Source: Sanderia malayensis
Taxonomy: Eukaryota; Cnidaria; Scyphozoa; Semaeostomeae; Pelagiidae
Length of the DNA stretch: 64,000 bases
Direction: 5' to 3'
Assembly (NCBI GenBank): GCA_013076295.1
Contig: RQOL01000636.1
Span: 186,001 to 250,000, forward strand
Shown here: piece by piece, positions 33,480 to 44,685 of the stretch
Layout of the letters: each line of letters opens with the position of its first letter
Position numbering within the stretch: position 1 is the stretch's first letter
Translations under genes and position numbers: made by a program
Notes under the pieces: model-generated
What the model was told of the DNA's origin: nothing
The model's database searches: none
Seen by the model: the letters and a program-made list of their open reading frames with translations, nothing else

Positions 33480-35140
33480 AACGAGGCTTATTTTCGAGAC
33501 GTTTAATGAAGGTGATGGCTACCAGTGGGTGTTTTACAAAGCTGCGAAGCTGTGCAAAGTTTTGATTTGCCGAAAGCGATTTAAAAACATTGAAACGCTT
33601 GATGAACATTAAAGAATTTGACTTAACAGGACAGTATTGTCATTAGACAAGAATTTTAAATAAATGGAAACTTTGGCCGCGATTTAGGCCGTCTTTCCAT
33701 GACGGTGTGAGATCGCTTCTTCGAAAAGTGTTGTTTTGAAACAGATTCCGAGTTGAAAACACTGAAATTAGCACCAAGGAGAACACAACACAAATAAAAA
33801 TTCCAATCGACCTGCAACAATTGTTATCAATGTTTATTAATTATCACCATAAACCTATTTTAACAGTAAACATCAAGAAGGAAAACAACCTTGAACAAAA
33901 CAATGAAATGAAAACAATGAAAGGAAAACATTGAAATGACTTGACTAGATCTTCCAGCTTTGCTTTGATTATTCTTCTTGTCAAAGATTTTAGCACCTCT
34001 TCAATATCATCCAGTAAATGAGATGTAATGGTTCTGAAAGAAAAGAACACTAATCTTAATTATAATCTGGCCTCAAATATCCTTTCTAATACACATTCCA
34101 AGTAGCAGCAGGAGTATGGAAGGAAGTAAATGAAAAATAATTTCCTTTTAATAAATTTCCATTTTCTTTTCCCATGCTCTTAGTATTGTTGACCTTGAAA
34201 GATAGTTTTTTATTGATGACTCTTGAAGTTGCTACTATATATACTAATTGCTACTATATTCTTGAAGTTCAGAATATAGTAGCAATTCAATGGATGTCAT
34301 GCTCATTCCACTGCTGAAAAGTATTGGAAAGTATTTGACCTGATTAATTTTGAATCCAGTTTCTTCAAAATCATGTTGCTTTGATGAAACTGCTGGAGAA
34401 CATTTTCCCTGCAATCAGAAATTCACCACATGTTGAAACTGGTCTGCTGTACAAAATTTGATGGTTCACATTTTCTTTATTTGCATTTTGTTCTTCAGAG
34501 AGCAAATTTTTATTTGCTTCACAAAAATCAAATCTTTTTTTGGCAGACAATTCTTGTTGTGTTGGACAGGGTCTTTTCTTTATGCTACTTTCACCTTCCA
34601 TTTTTGCAAATATTTATTGAAAGTTTTTGAGAGCTTGACTTTCTTTTCGTTGGAATCAACTTGTTAAAACAAAACAGTCGAAAAATCTTTTCAAAAAATC
34701 AAATATTTAAAGAATGTTACATTCCTTTCAATCAAACGTCGCGGAACAAGACCGAACTATAGCTTTCCATTGCCATCTGAAACTGACTCAGGGATTGGTT
34801 TTGGTCAAAACATTCGAGGCCAAAATTTCAAAACGTTACTAACGTTAGTTAAGGAAACAAATTAATTTCTTGTAAAGTAAAGGAGTTAAACTTCAATATT
34901 CGGCAAAGAAATTTAACTGGAAATAACGGGCTGAGGAGAAAATAGAAAAAATCGCAAGTTGTAATCCGGAAATTGAGAGTTAGGCCACAACTGGCGACAA
35001 TTACAAACATTACCTAAATATTGAAAATAAGTAGTGTTTCCATTCAAACCAAGCAGAAAGGTGGCAAATTTACTATAGAATGTAATAAAATCTTAATTTT
35101 CAACTTACCAGTGAAGATCTCTGATCAATGTTGAATTCTT
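33480..35140. other. Unidentified sequence inserted between BEL/Pao gag and pol
   Basis: AT-rich, with two modest minus-strand frames: 34601-34371 (CPTQQELSAKKRFDFCEANK) and 34050-33844 (LLDDIEEVLKSLTRRIIKAK). Neither is recognised. Its position inside an otherwise continuous gag-pol order implies an insertion, but I found no clear terminal repeats. Confidence 0.4.
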
Positions 35141-35144
35141 GCAA

Positions 35145-36654
35145 AGTGATCCGTGCATCAAAATAAACATTCAAAAACTGCCGCAGCAAGCGCAAATTAG
35201 CGCAACCTCGTTTGCCAGTGCATCACACATGGATCGCATCCGCAATGCGCGTTGCGCCTCCCGTACTTTATGCTCCCTGGCGTGGACTGCTTCTGCTTGC
35301 CCCCCATTTTGTCATCTTTGTCGCCAGATTGGATGCTTGCTTGAAGCAAAGCTTTTTCCTAAAGAAGTTTGGTGTCCTTCTCCAGGAAGAGTACGAGCTT
35401 GTCCCACTTCTCCTTCTCATCTTTGATGTCTTCCTCACAAACGATTGTGAGCCATTTATCAAGTTGTGCGTCTCCCATCAATGAATAAACGTGATCGAGA
35501 CTAGTCGCCATAATAAAGTTGGTTTACGATTTGATGTTGTATTCAGAGTGAGACGAGATCTCTCAGAAGATTGATCAGCCCTGTGACAGTTTTGAGAGCT
35601 TGTACAGGATCAACCTTTCTCCTGATTGAATCGAGTCTTTTGATCTCAGAAAGTTTTCTAGCAAAAGGAACTTTAGAGTTGCTGTACGGTTGGAATAATC
35701 GTTCCCAAATAATGTCAATGTCAGTCAAACCTTTTACCATTGATAGTACAGGTTTGTCGAGATGTCGAGATTGTTGATCACCAAATCAGAAAGCAACTTC
35801 TTTGGCGTATTTCGAGAATATAGCTTTCCAAAGTCTGATTTAAATGTATAAATATCTATTGCAGACTCATATCCAGAAAATATCTTGAGCTGAATGTCTC
35901 GGTTGGACTCCTTAAAAGATTTGAATTTATCGTTTTCTCTGATTGTCAATTGTTCATTAAGAGAATCTGTAAACTTATCTCGTGTTTCACAGAGCTTGGG
36001 GTATCTCTTCTCAATGATTGAAATCCTGACCGAGAGTTCATCACTTGACGGTACCTTGAGTACGTCTTGGTAATTGCTGGAATGGTCGGACAATTTCGAT
36101 TTGATTTGAATCAGTTGTTGATCCGCTGATTCCGAAAGTGTTTACATAGCGACAATTTCCAGATGAGAAAGAAGAATGTTTGTGTCGTTGATGATGAATG
36201 CCAGGAACTTCTCTTGGAGTTTGGCTTTTTCTTCCACTGCTCTTTCGGCTCTGACTTGATCGTCCGGTTTAAAATCTTTACATTTCAATATGAAGTCCTG
36301 GACTTCGGAAATTGTAGTACCCAAAGTTTGTTTGTGGATGGCATGAACGTGCAGATGAACACTTGGACACAGATATTTCAGGGCATTGATGACTTCAGCA
36401 TTATCAGCTTGTGATGCTTTATGGATATGGTGTTCCACCACAATACCGTTCAGCTCGTTGATACTGGTTTACATGTCAGTGATAATCGAGGTCATCTTGA
36501 CGTGATAATTGACTTCATGCCTTATCGGACTTCCGTCCTCCATCATCAATTGGTAGTTGTTTCCAGTGTGACTTGAGTCAAGTTCAACGATACATCCAGT
36601 TTTATAGAAGATGGAGTAGTCAATACTTTGGCCATGCCTAGGCCGTGTATTCAT
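35145..36654 (-). pseudogene. BEL/Pao gag remnant
   Basis: Starts MNTRPRHGQSIDYSIFYKTG at 36654 with A at -3. Stops near 36474 and 36142 break it. Diagnostic text: IQLKIFSGYESAIDIYTFKS (about 35870-35810), IDIIWERLFQPY (about 35715) and a following coiled region. The FSGY...DIYTFK..F and IW.RL motifs are typical of BEL/Pao capsid. It ends near 35150 with REAQRALRMRS. Confidence 0.65.
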
Positions 36655-38589
36655 TTGTTAAAGGGCTTATGCAGCCAAAAATGACCTACCGTTTTTTAAC
36701 TGAAATGGAGAGAATTTAACGTGCTCAGAAGCATGCCGCAAATAGAATTTGAAAACATTTTGTAGTTTTTGAGTTATTCATTGCCAAAGTAGGCATTTTG
36801 GACAACTTTTTTCAGAAACTGTGACATCACAGTGATGCCCGATCCCAGACACCCCTGTGAACCGCGGTCAACAACACGCTGGTCAGAGTGAAATTTTTAG
36901 AGTGGTTCTTAATAGCTACGTACTTTTTGCATTTTGGCAAAATGGCAACGAAATCTACTGCAAGACCTAAATTTCACGGCCGTTCATGTGTTGCCGGGGG
37001 ACCGAATGGAGAAAGTTGTACAAACACTCAGTTTGTAGATAATGTCTCTATAATGTCTAATGTCTTCATAAGTTCCCGAACTGTTTTTCAAATCCAACGC
37101 TGCATCGTGTTTGGGTGGAGTTTGTTAGGAGACACCGCAAGAACTGGCAGCCCACACCAACATCTTCGTTATATTCCATACACTTTGAGGAATCTAGCTT
37201 TTCGGTCAATAAAGAAATCGCAAGACAGCTTGGCATCAAGATAAGTCTGAAACCAGATGCCATCCCCATGATTGATGTGGCAGTCAGGCCTAAAGAGTCT
37301 GCTGATGTCAGTGAACGAAATCGCAGAATGGTATGTACCAGTTTGGACTAATATACCTAGAAAACAACAACAATAACTGTGTAAATGCATTATAGATAGT
37401 TTTTATTTATTACAGACACTGGTTGATACTTTGGATGATGATAGTTTGCGTGATGGTGACACTTGCGATGAAAAACAACAAACTATAAATGCAATGAGAA
37501 GGTCACTTTGGTATTACAAACAGAAATTAACAAAACTAAATGAACAAAATAGAGTAGGTGATCTAGTTATACACACATTGTGATTTTGTTAGTTACTCAT
37601 TTTTCATTTCTTTATCTGCAGTCACCTGTTGATGAGGATCATCTAGATGACATGTCCACCTTTCATGAAGAAATGAAGGAGGAGCTGCACAATTATGCCC
37701 AGGTGATAGATGCTGCTGATGACATAACAGATACAGATTGGTCTTCTTGTGAAGAAGATATACCAGAGGATGGTTGTGGCACTAATTCAAGCATCAGGTA
37801 CCTTAAACATGACAGTATAGATGCTTGTATTACAATAAGAGCCACTTGGCCCCACACATTCATCATATGTAATGACTACTCAATTGTTTGCAGTGTTCTT
37901 CCTGATACAAGACCTACCCATGAGCCACAATGTGTAGTATTTCTGGGCATGCTGCTATCAGTATTCAACATGTTTTGCTTCAAATGCAAGGCAGAGAAGC
38001 CCTCTGTTAAAATTAAAAGAAATGGCACAATGGCTATAGTGATACAGTCATGTAACCACTGTGTAGACAAAGTGGCAGAGCCAGCCGTTTGCATTTAATT
38101 GTCTTCCCGCTGGCATTATCATAATGTGTTTTGGTAGCAGTCAAGTTTGTTTTTCAACAATCCATGTAATGGTGAGTATCTCAAATTGAATAGCAACATT
38201 ACAATAACTTCTTCTTTTTTTCAGGTATTTGGGTATATGGGTTTATGCAGCATTTCACTGAGGACATATTTTGCACACCAGAAAAGATTATTATTTCCGT
38301 CCATTTCAAAGGACTGGAAACACTATCGTGCTCTGCTGATGGAGAAGGTAGCAGCCATAGAAGATCCTGTATGGTCCGGGGATGGACGTTTTGATTCAAT
38401 GGGACATAGTGCTAAGTATGGAGCTTACTACCCTGGGTACCAGAGCCTCATAAATAAATAATTAAAATTAAAATTAGAAGAAGAGAAGAAAAAGGAAGAA
38501 AGAGAGAGGCTCTGGTCAAATGGTAACGTCGATTGTGGGGATTGACCAATGAAAAGCCTATATACCCATATTGGAATATAAATTTGATT

Positions 38590-38685
38590 GGCTAATGCGA
38601 GTCACATGACAGGTATTTGATTTTGTGATTGTGTGTGATCAGAAAACATGATTCATCGCATGGCATTTGACCAGTTGTTGATAAA
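38590..38685 (+). promoter_or_regulatory. Candidate promoter between the left end and the RecQ-like gene
   Basis: An inverted CCAAT (TGATTGGCTAAT) near 38587 and CACATGAC words lie within 100 bp of the ATG. A direct CCAAT and TATATA occur at 38546-38564 inside the subterminal region. Confidence 0.25.
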
Positions 38686-39234
38686 ATGGAGACTGAAAGT
38701 TTGAAGCGAGCTGTGGATACTATACTTTCAAGATTTTTTAGTAAAATTGAGAGTTTAACTGCACAGCAGTTTGAGATATTGAAATCTTTATTTGTGCATT
38801 GTAAAGATACACTTGCTATACTGCCAACTGGTCATGGAAAATCATTACCGTTTCAAGTTGCACCTTTTATCGCTCACGGGATTGGAAGGCCCGAAGCTGA
38901 ATCTAAAGATATTGTCATAGTTGTTTCACCTTTATTCGCAATCATGGACACACAGGCGAAAGAATTAAACAGACTTGGAATTACATCATGTTGCTTGCAT
39001 GATGAATCATTGAATACGAAGGCTTTGAGTGATGGAAAATATCACATCGTCTATGGCACCCCAGAATCCTGGACACAAGGTGAATGGTGGAAAATGCTGC
39101 ACTCAAAAACCTACCAAGAGAAAATCCTTTTGATTGTTGCTGATGAGGCCCACTGCATTCCGAAATGGTGGGTTTTCTCTCCCAGTATATATGTCATATA
39201 TATTTGTTTTTACGTTTTACCAAAACTAGACTAG
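38686..39234 (+). pseudogene. RecQ-like SF2 helicase, N-terminal RecA lobe only
   Basis: ATG at 38686. LTAQQFEILKSLF fits the helicase Q-motif region. Motif I is ILPTGHGKSLPFQV, Ia is IVVSPLFAIMDTQAKEL, Ic is YGTPE and II is LLIVADEAHCIPKW. RecQ proteins normally continue WGHDFR, but the reading turns to WWVFSPS after a likely donor (GTGGGT at about 39169) and no second lobe, zinc or HRDC region follows. The next 350 bp are AT-rich with GCTAGC repeats. The gene was therefore deleted internally, probably making this copy non-autonomous. Confidence 0.75.
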
Positions 39235-39529
39235 CTAGCTAGTCTATTTCATTTTAAATATATAGCTAGCTAGATATAGCTAGCTACTGTATAATTGAAT
39301 AAAAACAAGAAAGAACAATATAGAAATTGTGCAAAAAAATTCTTGACTTCAATAATCACTCAGAATAATACACTCGGGATATAGAATACATAGCAGACAA
39401 AACATGCAATTTGAGTTTTGTTTTAAGATTATTTTGGTAACCTGTTTATTTTCTTTTTTGCATCCGCCTCTTTGACCATTTTAGTATGATGTACATTATA
39501 ATCAGTATATTTACTCAAAATTAATATAG

Positions 39530-41521
39530 TTATTTGGAATAGGTTTTTACAAGTTTCTTTTTTTGATCTTTCAACCAGTTTATTAGTGATGATACAGCCA
39601 GTGGTGAAAGCAAATTTCTTTCAAACTTATTAAAGTGTTCATGTTCTCTTCCTGGGGTCAGCTTGAAAACTTTCTTAGATAGTAGATTTTTGACCAGATG
39701 GTCAAAATCATTTTTCTTGCTTTTAACTTTGTGATGTCCACTGGGCATTGTCGTTGTTAGATCTTTGTCTGTGGACTCAAGCATTTTCTGAAGAAAGTCC
39801 AGTGCATGTGATTCACGCTTTGCATTTTTTTCGTTGAGGTTTACTCCCAGATTATGTAACAGCTCTTTCGTAAGGCAGTTAAGCTGTTCAAGTCTCAGGT
39901 CACATGAAATGTTTCGACCTTTCCCCCCTTTCCTATTCACTGTTCTATCCCAAACAAGTTGTTCTGCTTCTGCTGGTGGTGATATGGCTTCCACTCTTGC
40001 CAACAGTAAAAATGCTGCATATGCATATTTATGATGCTTGTATGCTTTGAAATACAGAAGGAAGAACCTCCAACACCTAATGATCCGTTTTCCATCCCCC
40101 TCTTTAACGGCATCCTCTGCATTTCTTATAAGCAATCCAAGATTTAGTCTTGATCCTGCATAATTAAGAACATCATCTTGTTCCATCTCACCACATGTTT
40201 TATCTTCTTTATTCTCTTGGACCTCAAAGGAATGTATTTTGACTTCATGGCTAGCCCGAACTTTTTTATTTCGGTATTGCTTTGTGCATCCAGGAAAGCG
40301 ACATGCAAATGACATGGTTTGTCTTTCTTGATCAGCAGTTGTGACACTTTGCTGGATGTCAGCAACATGTTCCATGTTCTTACCAATAATAAAATCTTGC
40401 ACCAGTTTCTTCACATGGCCTATGAACCATTCTTGCTTTCTTTCATTGCTTGCGCAAAGGATCATTGGGGGTATAACATTCTCTGAGGGGCTGTCAATGT
40501 CATCAATCCCAAAGTATGTCATAGCCAATGTGGTAATGAGAGCATCAGTTTCAAAATTGACATAATCTTTACATGCATTGAATTTATCTAAAACATTTCC
40601 CCTTGCATTGCTGTTTCTTACCAGATTCATGTTGTACTCCATTGATGCTATATCTTTGGATGAGTTTGGATCATAAAATATTTCAAACAATATCTGAAGG
40701 AAGAAAGAACAATGTCTATAAATGAAGCTAAATTTCAATCATGTCTACATTATTTATCTTTTTTAGGCTGCTCCTGTTTGGTAAACCTTTTTTTCTAGAG
40801 AGTTTAAAACAATTTGCAAGAGCTTAAAAACAATTTGCATACACTCAAGTTAGAATGTAAAATTGTGTATCCAATAACTTAATGGCTGTATCTCTTTTTT
40901 AAAATGAATTTTTGACATGAAAGAAACATTTAATATAAATGACACATAAATGTATTTAAATATTTATATGAACTAAGTTGTTTTGATTGCACAATCTCCA
41001 TAGAAATTCATAGAAATCATAGAAATTATGTTCACAGGCATCTAGCTTATATTTGAGGTGATATGGTACTATTTTTTGTAGCAGTTGTGCCAATTAAGGT
41101 CTGTAACATCAAAAGTTTTTGGTGTTACAAAAGTTAGCAAGTCAGAGTTTGCCTTTCTTGTATGATTAGCCACAATACTCAGGGCAATTGACCAAAATGT
41201 TAATTTTTTATGGCTAATAAAAGAATGGAGATACTTTTTGAAGAAACTTACATGGTAAATATATCGAATAGCATGCCAATCTTCATTTTTAGTTATCAGG
41301 CCATCCAAACGGTCAAACTCCGAGTCAGCCTCAGACATTGCTCCCTGGAGGTTTCTTCCCCTTTCTTCAGTGAGATTGTCTCCACCAAAAAATATCTTTT
41401 GTACAACTGTTTTCTTTTTTGTTTGTTCATTTTCTGTATTGCTGACATGGCAAGGTACATATCTTTCTTGGATGCTTTGCATTATATCAATCATTTCTGC
41501 ACCAATTGATTCATTTTTCAT
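39530..41521 (-). CDS. DUF6589-like transposon protein with an internal C2H2 finger
   Basis: Upstream exon (41521 to about 41252, donor GTAAGT): GGDNLTEERGRNLQGAMS and RLDGLITKNEDWHAIRYIYH, matching a G-D-x-LT-x-ER...DwH pattern. The main exon starts at 40693 after a CAG acceptor and runs 387 codons to 39530. It contains a C2H2 finger CRFPGCTKQYRN...HEVKIH and then WDRTVNRKGGKGRNISCDLR plus LEQLNCLTKELLHNLGVNL. The last block matches my recollection of DUF6589 (N-G.GkNI..DL..EhlN...K..l..lG.N). The family is known from fungi and invertebrates with no established function. The main exon is open throughout; the N-terminus appears cut near the element end. Confidence 0.6.
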
Positions 41522-43351
41522 GATAAGACCAATGATGATAATGATTTGGGCAAAAAGTGATTGATTGCAAGAAGTGATTGAATTGATTCATATCATGCAA
41601 CTTGAAACGAAAACGAGGTTGTGTTACCATTTGACCAGAGCCTTATTTCTCTCTTCTTTTCTTTTTTTCCTCTTCTTCTTTTTATTTAATTAATTTATGA
41701 GACTCTGGTACCCAGGGTAGGAGCTTACACTATGTTATGCAACTCAATATCCAAGATGGTGCACTTTGCATTAGTACAGGTTAGTTAAAATGTTGTCTAT
41801 CTTTCTTTGCATAATTGTTCTTCCACACATGTTGCTGCAACCCTATATTTGTTCTTCACAGGCAAATGAAACTGGCAGCAGCACTGGGACAGAGTTTGAA
41901 GGGTGCAAACGTGCCTTTTCATTTCTGAAGGTTTCTGGTCTTAGAATTAATTCGTTTATCTGTGACCACCACAAGAGCATCGCAACGTGGATAACCAGCC
42001 TGAAACTGAACATTACCATGATTTGTGGTATGTTTGTAAAAGCATCACAAAGAAAATGCTGAGTATTGGTAAAGAGACAGGATGTGATGCTATACATGGT
42101 TGGATCAAAGGCATACGGAACCATCTTCTCTGGCCAGCACAATCAACAAAACAAGGATTTGGTGATCTGATTCTTGCTAAGTGGAAGTCCATGATACGCC
42201 ACATTTCAAACAAGCATTGTGAGCATCCTGACAAACTCTTTGACAAATGTGCTCATGGCGACATTGAAGAACGTGATTACATCAACTCTGGTAGGGAGTG
42301 TTGTAATAAAGTTATTTTTTGTTTGCCTTGTTTATGAATATGACTATTTCAAGTCTGCCTTCTTCCATAGGCTCACATGCATATGAACGACTGTATTCTG
42401 TGACCATGAATGCTAGAATACTTTCCGGAATAAAACACGTATCATCTGATGCTCAAACAAGTTGTTTGGAAAGTTTCCACTCAACACTAAATCATTGGCA
42501 TCTGAAGATGACTCATTTCTCTTGACCTGGCACATACTGCAGGTAAATTGCAAGGCCTTATTACTCAAGGAAGATGTCTATGTATGTACCAAATTATGTA
42601 TTTTTTGACCTGTGTTTTCATTTTTCTCAGGCATGTGCTAGCTATGATGCATTTTAATGAAAATGTCAAAAGAGAGTCACGCCAAGCCAAAGATGGCAGC
42701 GTTTATTACAATGTCACTTATCCCAAATTCAAACTAGGGGAAGAGGTAGTATGAGAAGACGCTGTTCCACCCACATATGGTATACCTTATTTGCATGTAT
42801 CCAGTATATTTGCATTGTTCTTGACCACACATCGGCTTCTGATATTCTTCATCTGCTATGCAAAAATTATATTTGTATACACTTTTCTTTCAGAGTATGT
42901 TAATAGTATTAAAGAAATGATGTTCTCTATATATTTGAATGATTTGCAAGCAACTGTGGATGAATATATTGCTGCACGACCAGATCCACTGTGTGCACAA
43001 TTTGACAGCAGAGCGTCAAAGGCTCCTGCTGTGCAGCAATGTAAAGAGAAGCAGCAACTTCAAACAACTAAATTTCCTTGTGGTAGGTCTACACTTAGAC
43101 TTGGAAATATAAATCTCTGGTTATAGCATGCAAATTGCAATTGGTTTAAATAACAACCTACATTCCTTTTTAGAATCAGAACAACTTTTCTTGGAGGCAC
43201 TTAATGAAATGCCAACTCCAGCCCCAATCTCAACATTTGAAAGAAGAGCAAGGCACTGCAGAAAGTGCCACATGCCCACGAGAGGGCATCTGAGGGGAAA
43301 TTGCTCCAACCAAAAATAGTTTTTTTTATTATTTTTATTATTTTTAATTAC

Positions 43352-44220
43352 CTATGTTCTCTCCTGAGTGGCTGAATATCCATGGGTTCTACCAGTTGCA
43401 AATTTTGTTCTGATGTACGTGTAGACACATGCAGATAATGGTCTTGCATTATCCCATCCCAGGTAACCAAACAGGAATCTGGTTACCCAACGATATGCAA
43501 CTGCTCGTAAATATCTGTAATTAAAGTAAATTTGTTCTGTTCTGTTAAGTTCCATTGAAACGAAAGTAAGTCCCCCTAATTATCACATCATACACTTGGG
43601 TGTTCAACTGTTTTTGCAACTTACTCATTTTTCGATTGAGCCGATCTTTGACGATAAAGTCGTCCTGTCCTATCTTGCAGCTCACGGCCAATCATTTCAA
43701 GGACTACAGGGTTTGTAACAGGGAGAAAGTCCCCGTGTTTTGTTATATAGGGAATGCGTTCGATGCTGCCATCGAAGGTTAGTTTCCCTAATGCTTGAGC
43801 AATTTCTCAGCAACAGTGGTGCTCTCTTGGGCCTTGCAGATAGTCTTTAGAGCAATGAAGGCAAGTGCACCTGAACGAATCAACTCAGGCAAATGAATAA
43901 AATTAGAATGACAACAATGTAATAAAATGAAATTTAATAACTGCCGTGGACTTCTCAATGACAATATACACTAACCATTCATCAACAGAACTTCTATTTT
44001 CGAAGCAGGCATTAATCTCTTGAAGGGATAGGCCGTCACATCCACAATCTTCATCGCCGTAGTCGACTCCAGGTCTGGCGAGGGGCTCTCCTTCGTACGC
44101 GCTTCGAACATGTGAACTAACTATAGAATAATCTTCGTCTTCTTCGCTGCTATTAGGACTTCTTGTTTCGTTTGTTTCGTTGTCCGAGCTAGAACTGGTG
44201 TATTCGCAGCTATCCGACAT
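43352..44220 (-). pseudogene. P2RX7_C-domain-like protein encoded by the Kolobok-like element
   Basis: Exon 1 (44220 to about 43974) starts MSDSCEYTSSSSDNETNETR and is acidic/Ser-rich. A middle exon (about 43880-43630) reads HHCC, a TGA, then FDGSIERIPYITKHGDFLPV and ends at a GTAAGTT donor. The last exon (about 43550-43352) reads LRAVAYRWVTRFLFGYLGWD and CVYTYIRTKF before its stop. An acidic start, a Cys-Cys zinc region, AYR..v.w..G.LG and a C...IR..F motif fit the P2X7 intracellular (P2RX7_C) domain, often found as stand-alone multicopy genes in invertebrates. It lies tail-to-tail with the transposase (34 bp between stops). Confidence 0.6.
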
Positions 44221-44685
44221 TTATACTACTTCTTGTTTCTGCGTCTCTTGTGCAGAGAACAATCGCTTGGTTCAATGTGACGTCACAGAAAACCAAAATC
44301 ACAAAAATTTTACTTTGTTCAAAAATTTGTTATAAATCCCATTTTTGATCAAAAGCAATGGAAATCCACTCATAATGTGAGAAAAACATCGGTATTTTCG
44401 CAATTGGTTAGAGAATCAAAACCGCTTTGCGCTATCTCAAGTCATTAAAAAAATTGTGACGCGGTGAGTCGAAATTTCCCATACTAACCCCATGGGAGCT
44501 CAATTCTTGTGTCATCACTGTGACGTCACACGTTTCTACAGACATGGGTGGGTTTGAGCTTAAATAAAACATACCTATACTCATTGGAAAACACTCAAAA
44601 CAGGTTCATAGTGATACTCAGATCTTTTTCTCTCCATTTCGGCAAAAAAAACGATAGGTAATTTTTGGCTGCATAAGCCCTTTAA

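Larger units (their letters stand above)
30975..36654 (-). mobile_element. BEL/Pao retrotransposon (minus), split and truncated
   Basis: Gag (36654 to about 35150) and pol (33419 to about 30975) read on the minus strand, separated by about 1.65 kb of unrelated sequence. The Kolobok-like element sits 3 bp upstream of the gag ATG, so the BEL 5' leader and LTR should lie beyond 44685. No LTRs could be placed. Confidence 0.7.
38429..41719. mobile_element. 3.29-kb transposon with 9-bp target duplication carrying RecQ-like and DUF6589-like genes
   Basis: Ends TACCCTGGGTACCAGAG (38429) and CTCTGGTACCCAGGGTA (41719) are perfect inverted repeats. Similarity continues for about 100 bp through an A/G-rich stretch to CTCTGGTCAAATGGTAAC. 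Flanks 38420-38428 and 41720-41728 are both GGAGCTTAC. Each end also folds on itself (CCAGAGCCTC...GAGGCTCTGG). Removing the insert and one copy of the 9-mer rejoins the THAP transposase frame (GAYT). It encodes a RecQ-like N-terminal lobe (plus) and a DUF6589-like protein (minus), convergent. The 9-bp duplication would fit Mutator-like elements, but the coding content does not. Confidence 0.85.
36942..43318 (+). pseudogene. THAP-domain Kolobok-like transposase, about ten exons, interrupted and mutated
   Basis: Exon 1 (36942-37330) encodes a THAP zinc finger: HGRSCVAGGPNGESC, a frameshift near 37060, HKFP, WVEFVRRHRKNW and SSLYSIHFEESSF, where Tyr replaces the third zinc-ligand Cys. Exons 37416-37553 and 37622-38171 follow (PQCVVFLGMLLSVFNMFCFK; frameshift near 38070; WQSQPFAFNCLPAG). 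Exon 38225-38428 holds the DDE-type motif GDGRFDSMGHSAKYGAY and is split by a nested transposon, resuming at 41729. Exon 41862-42290 has HHKSIATW, a frameshift, HDLWYVCKS and NHLLWPAQST. Exon 42371-42542 has QTSCLESFHSTLNHWH, then TGA. Another TGA follows VTYPKFKLGEEVV. The C-terminal knuckle CRKCHMPTRGHLRGNC ends at 43318. Introns are 55-90 bp. Confidence 0.8.
36662..44681. mobile_element. Kolobok-like DNA transposon with TTAA target duplication
   Basis: Ends AGGGCTTATGCAGCC (36662) and GGCTGCATAAGCCCT (44681) are perfect inverted repeats, and similarity continues for about 50 bp (AAAAATKACCTAYCGTTTTTT...GAAATGGAGAGAA). Flanks 36658-36661 and 44682-44685 are both TTAA. It encodes a THAP-domain transposase (plus) and a P2RX7_C-type protein (minus), in convergent orientation. 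Without its own 3.3-kb insertion it would be about 4.7 kb. TTAA duplication plus a THAP/Kolobok-type transposase support the assignment. Confidence 0.85.

Noticed and set aside
38429..41719. Calling the element a Mutator (MULE)
   Set aside because: Only the 9-bp duplication fits. No MULE transposase motif is seen, and the ends and cargo differ.
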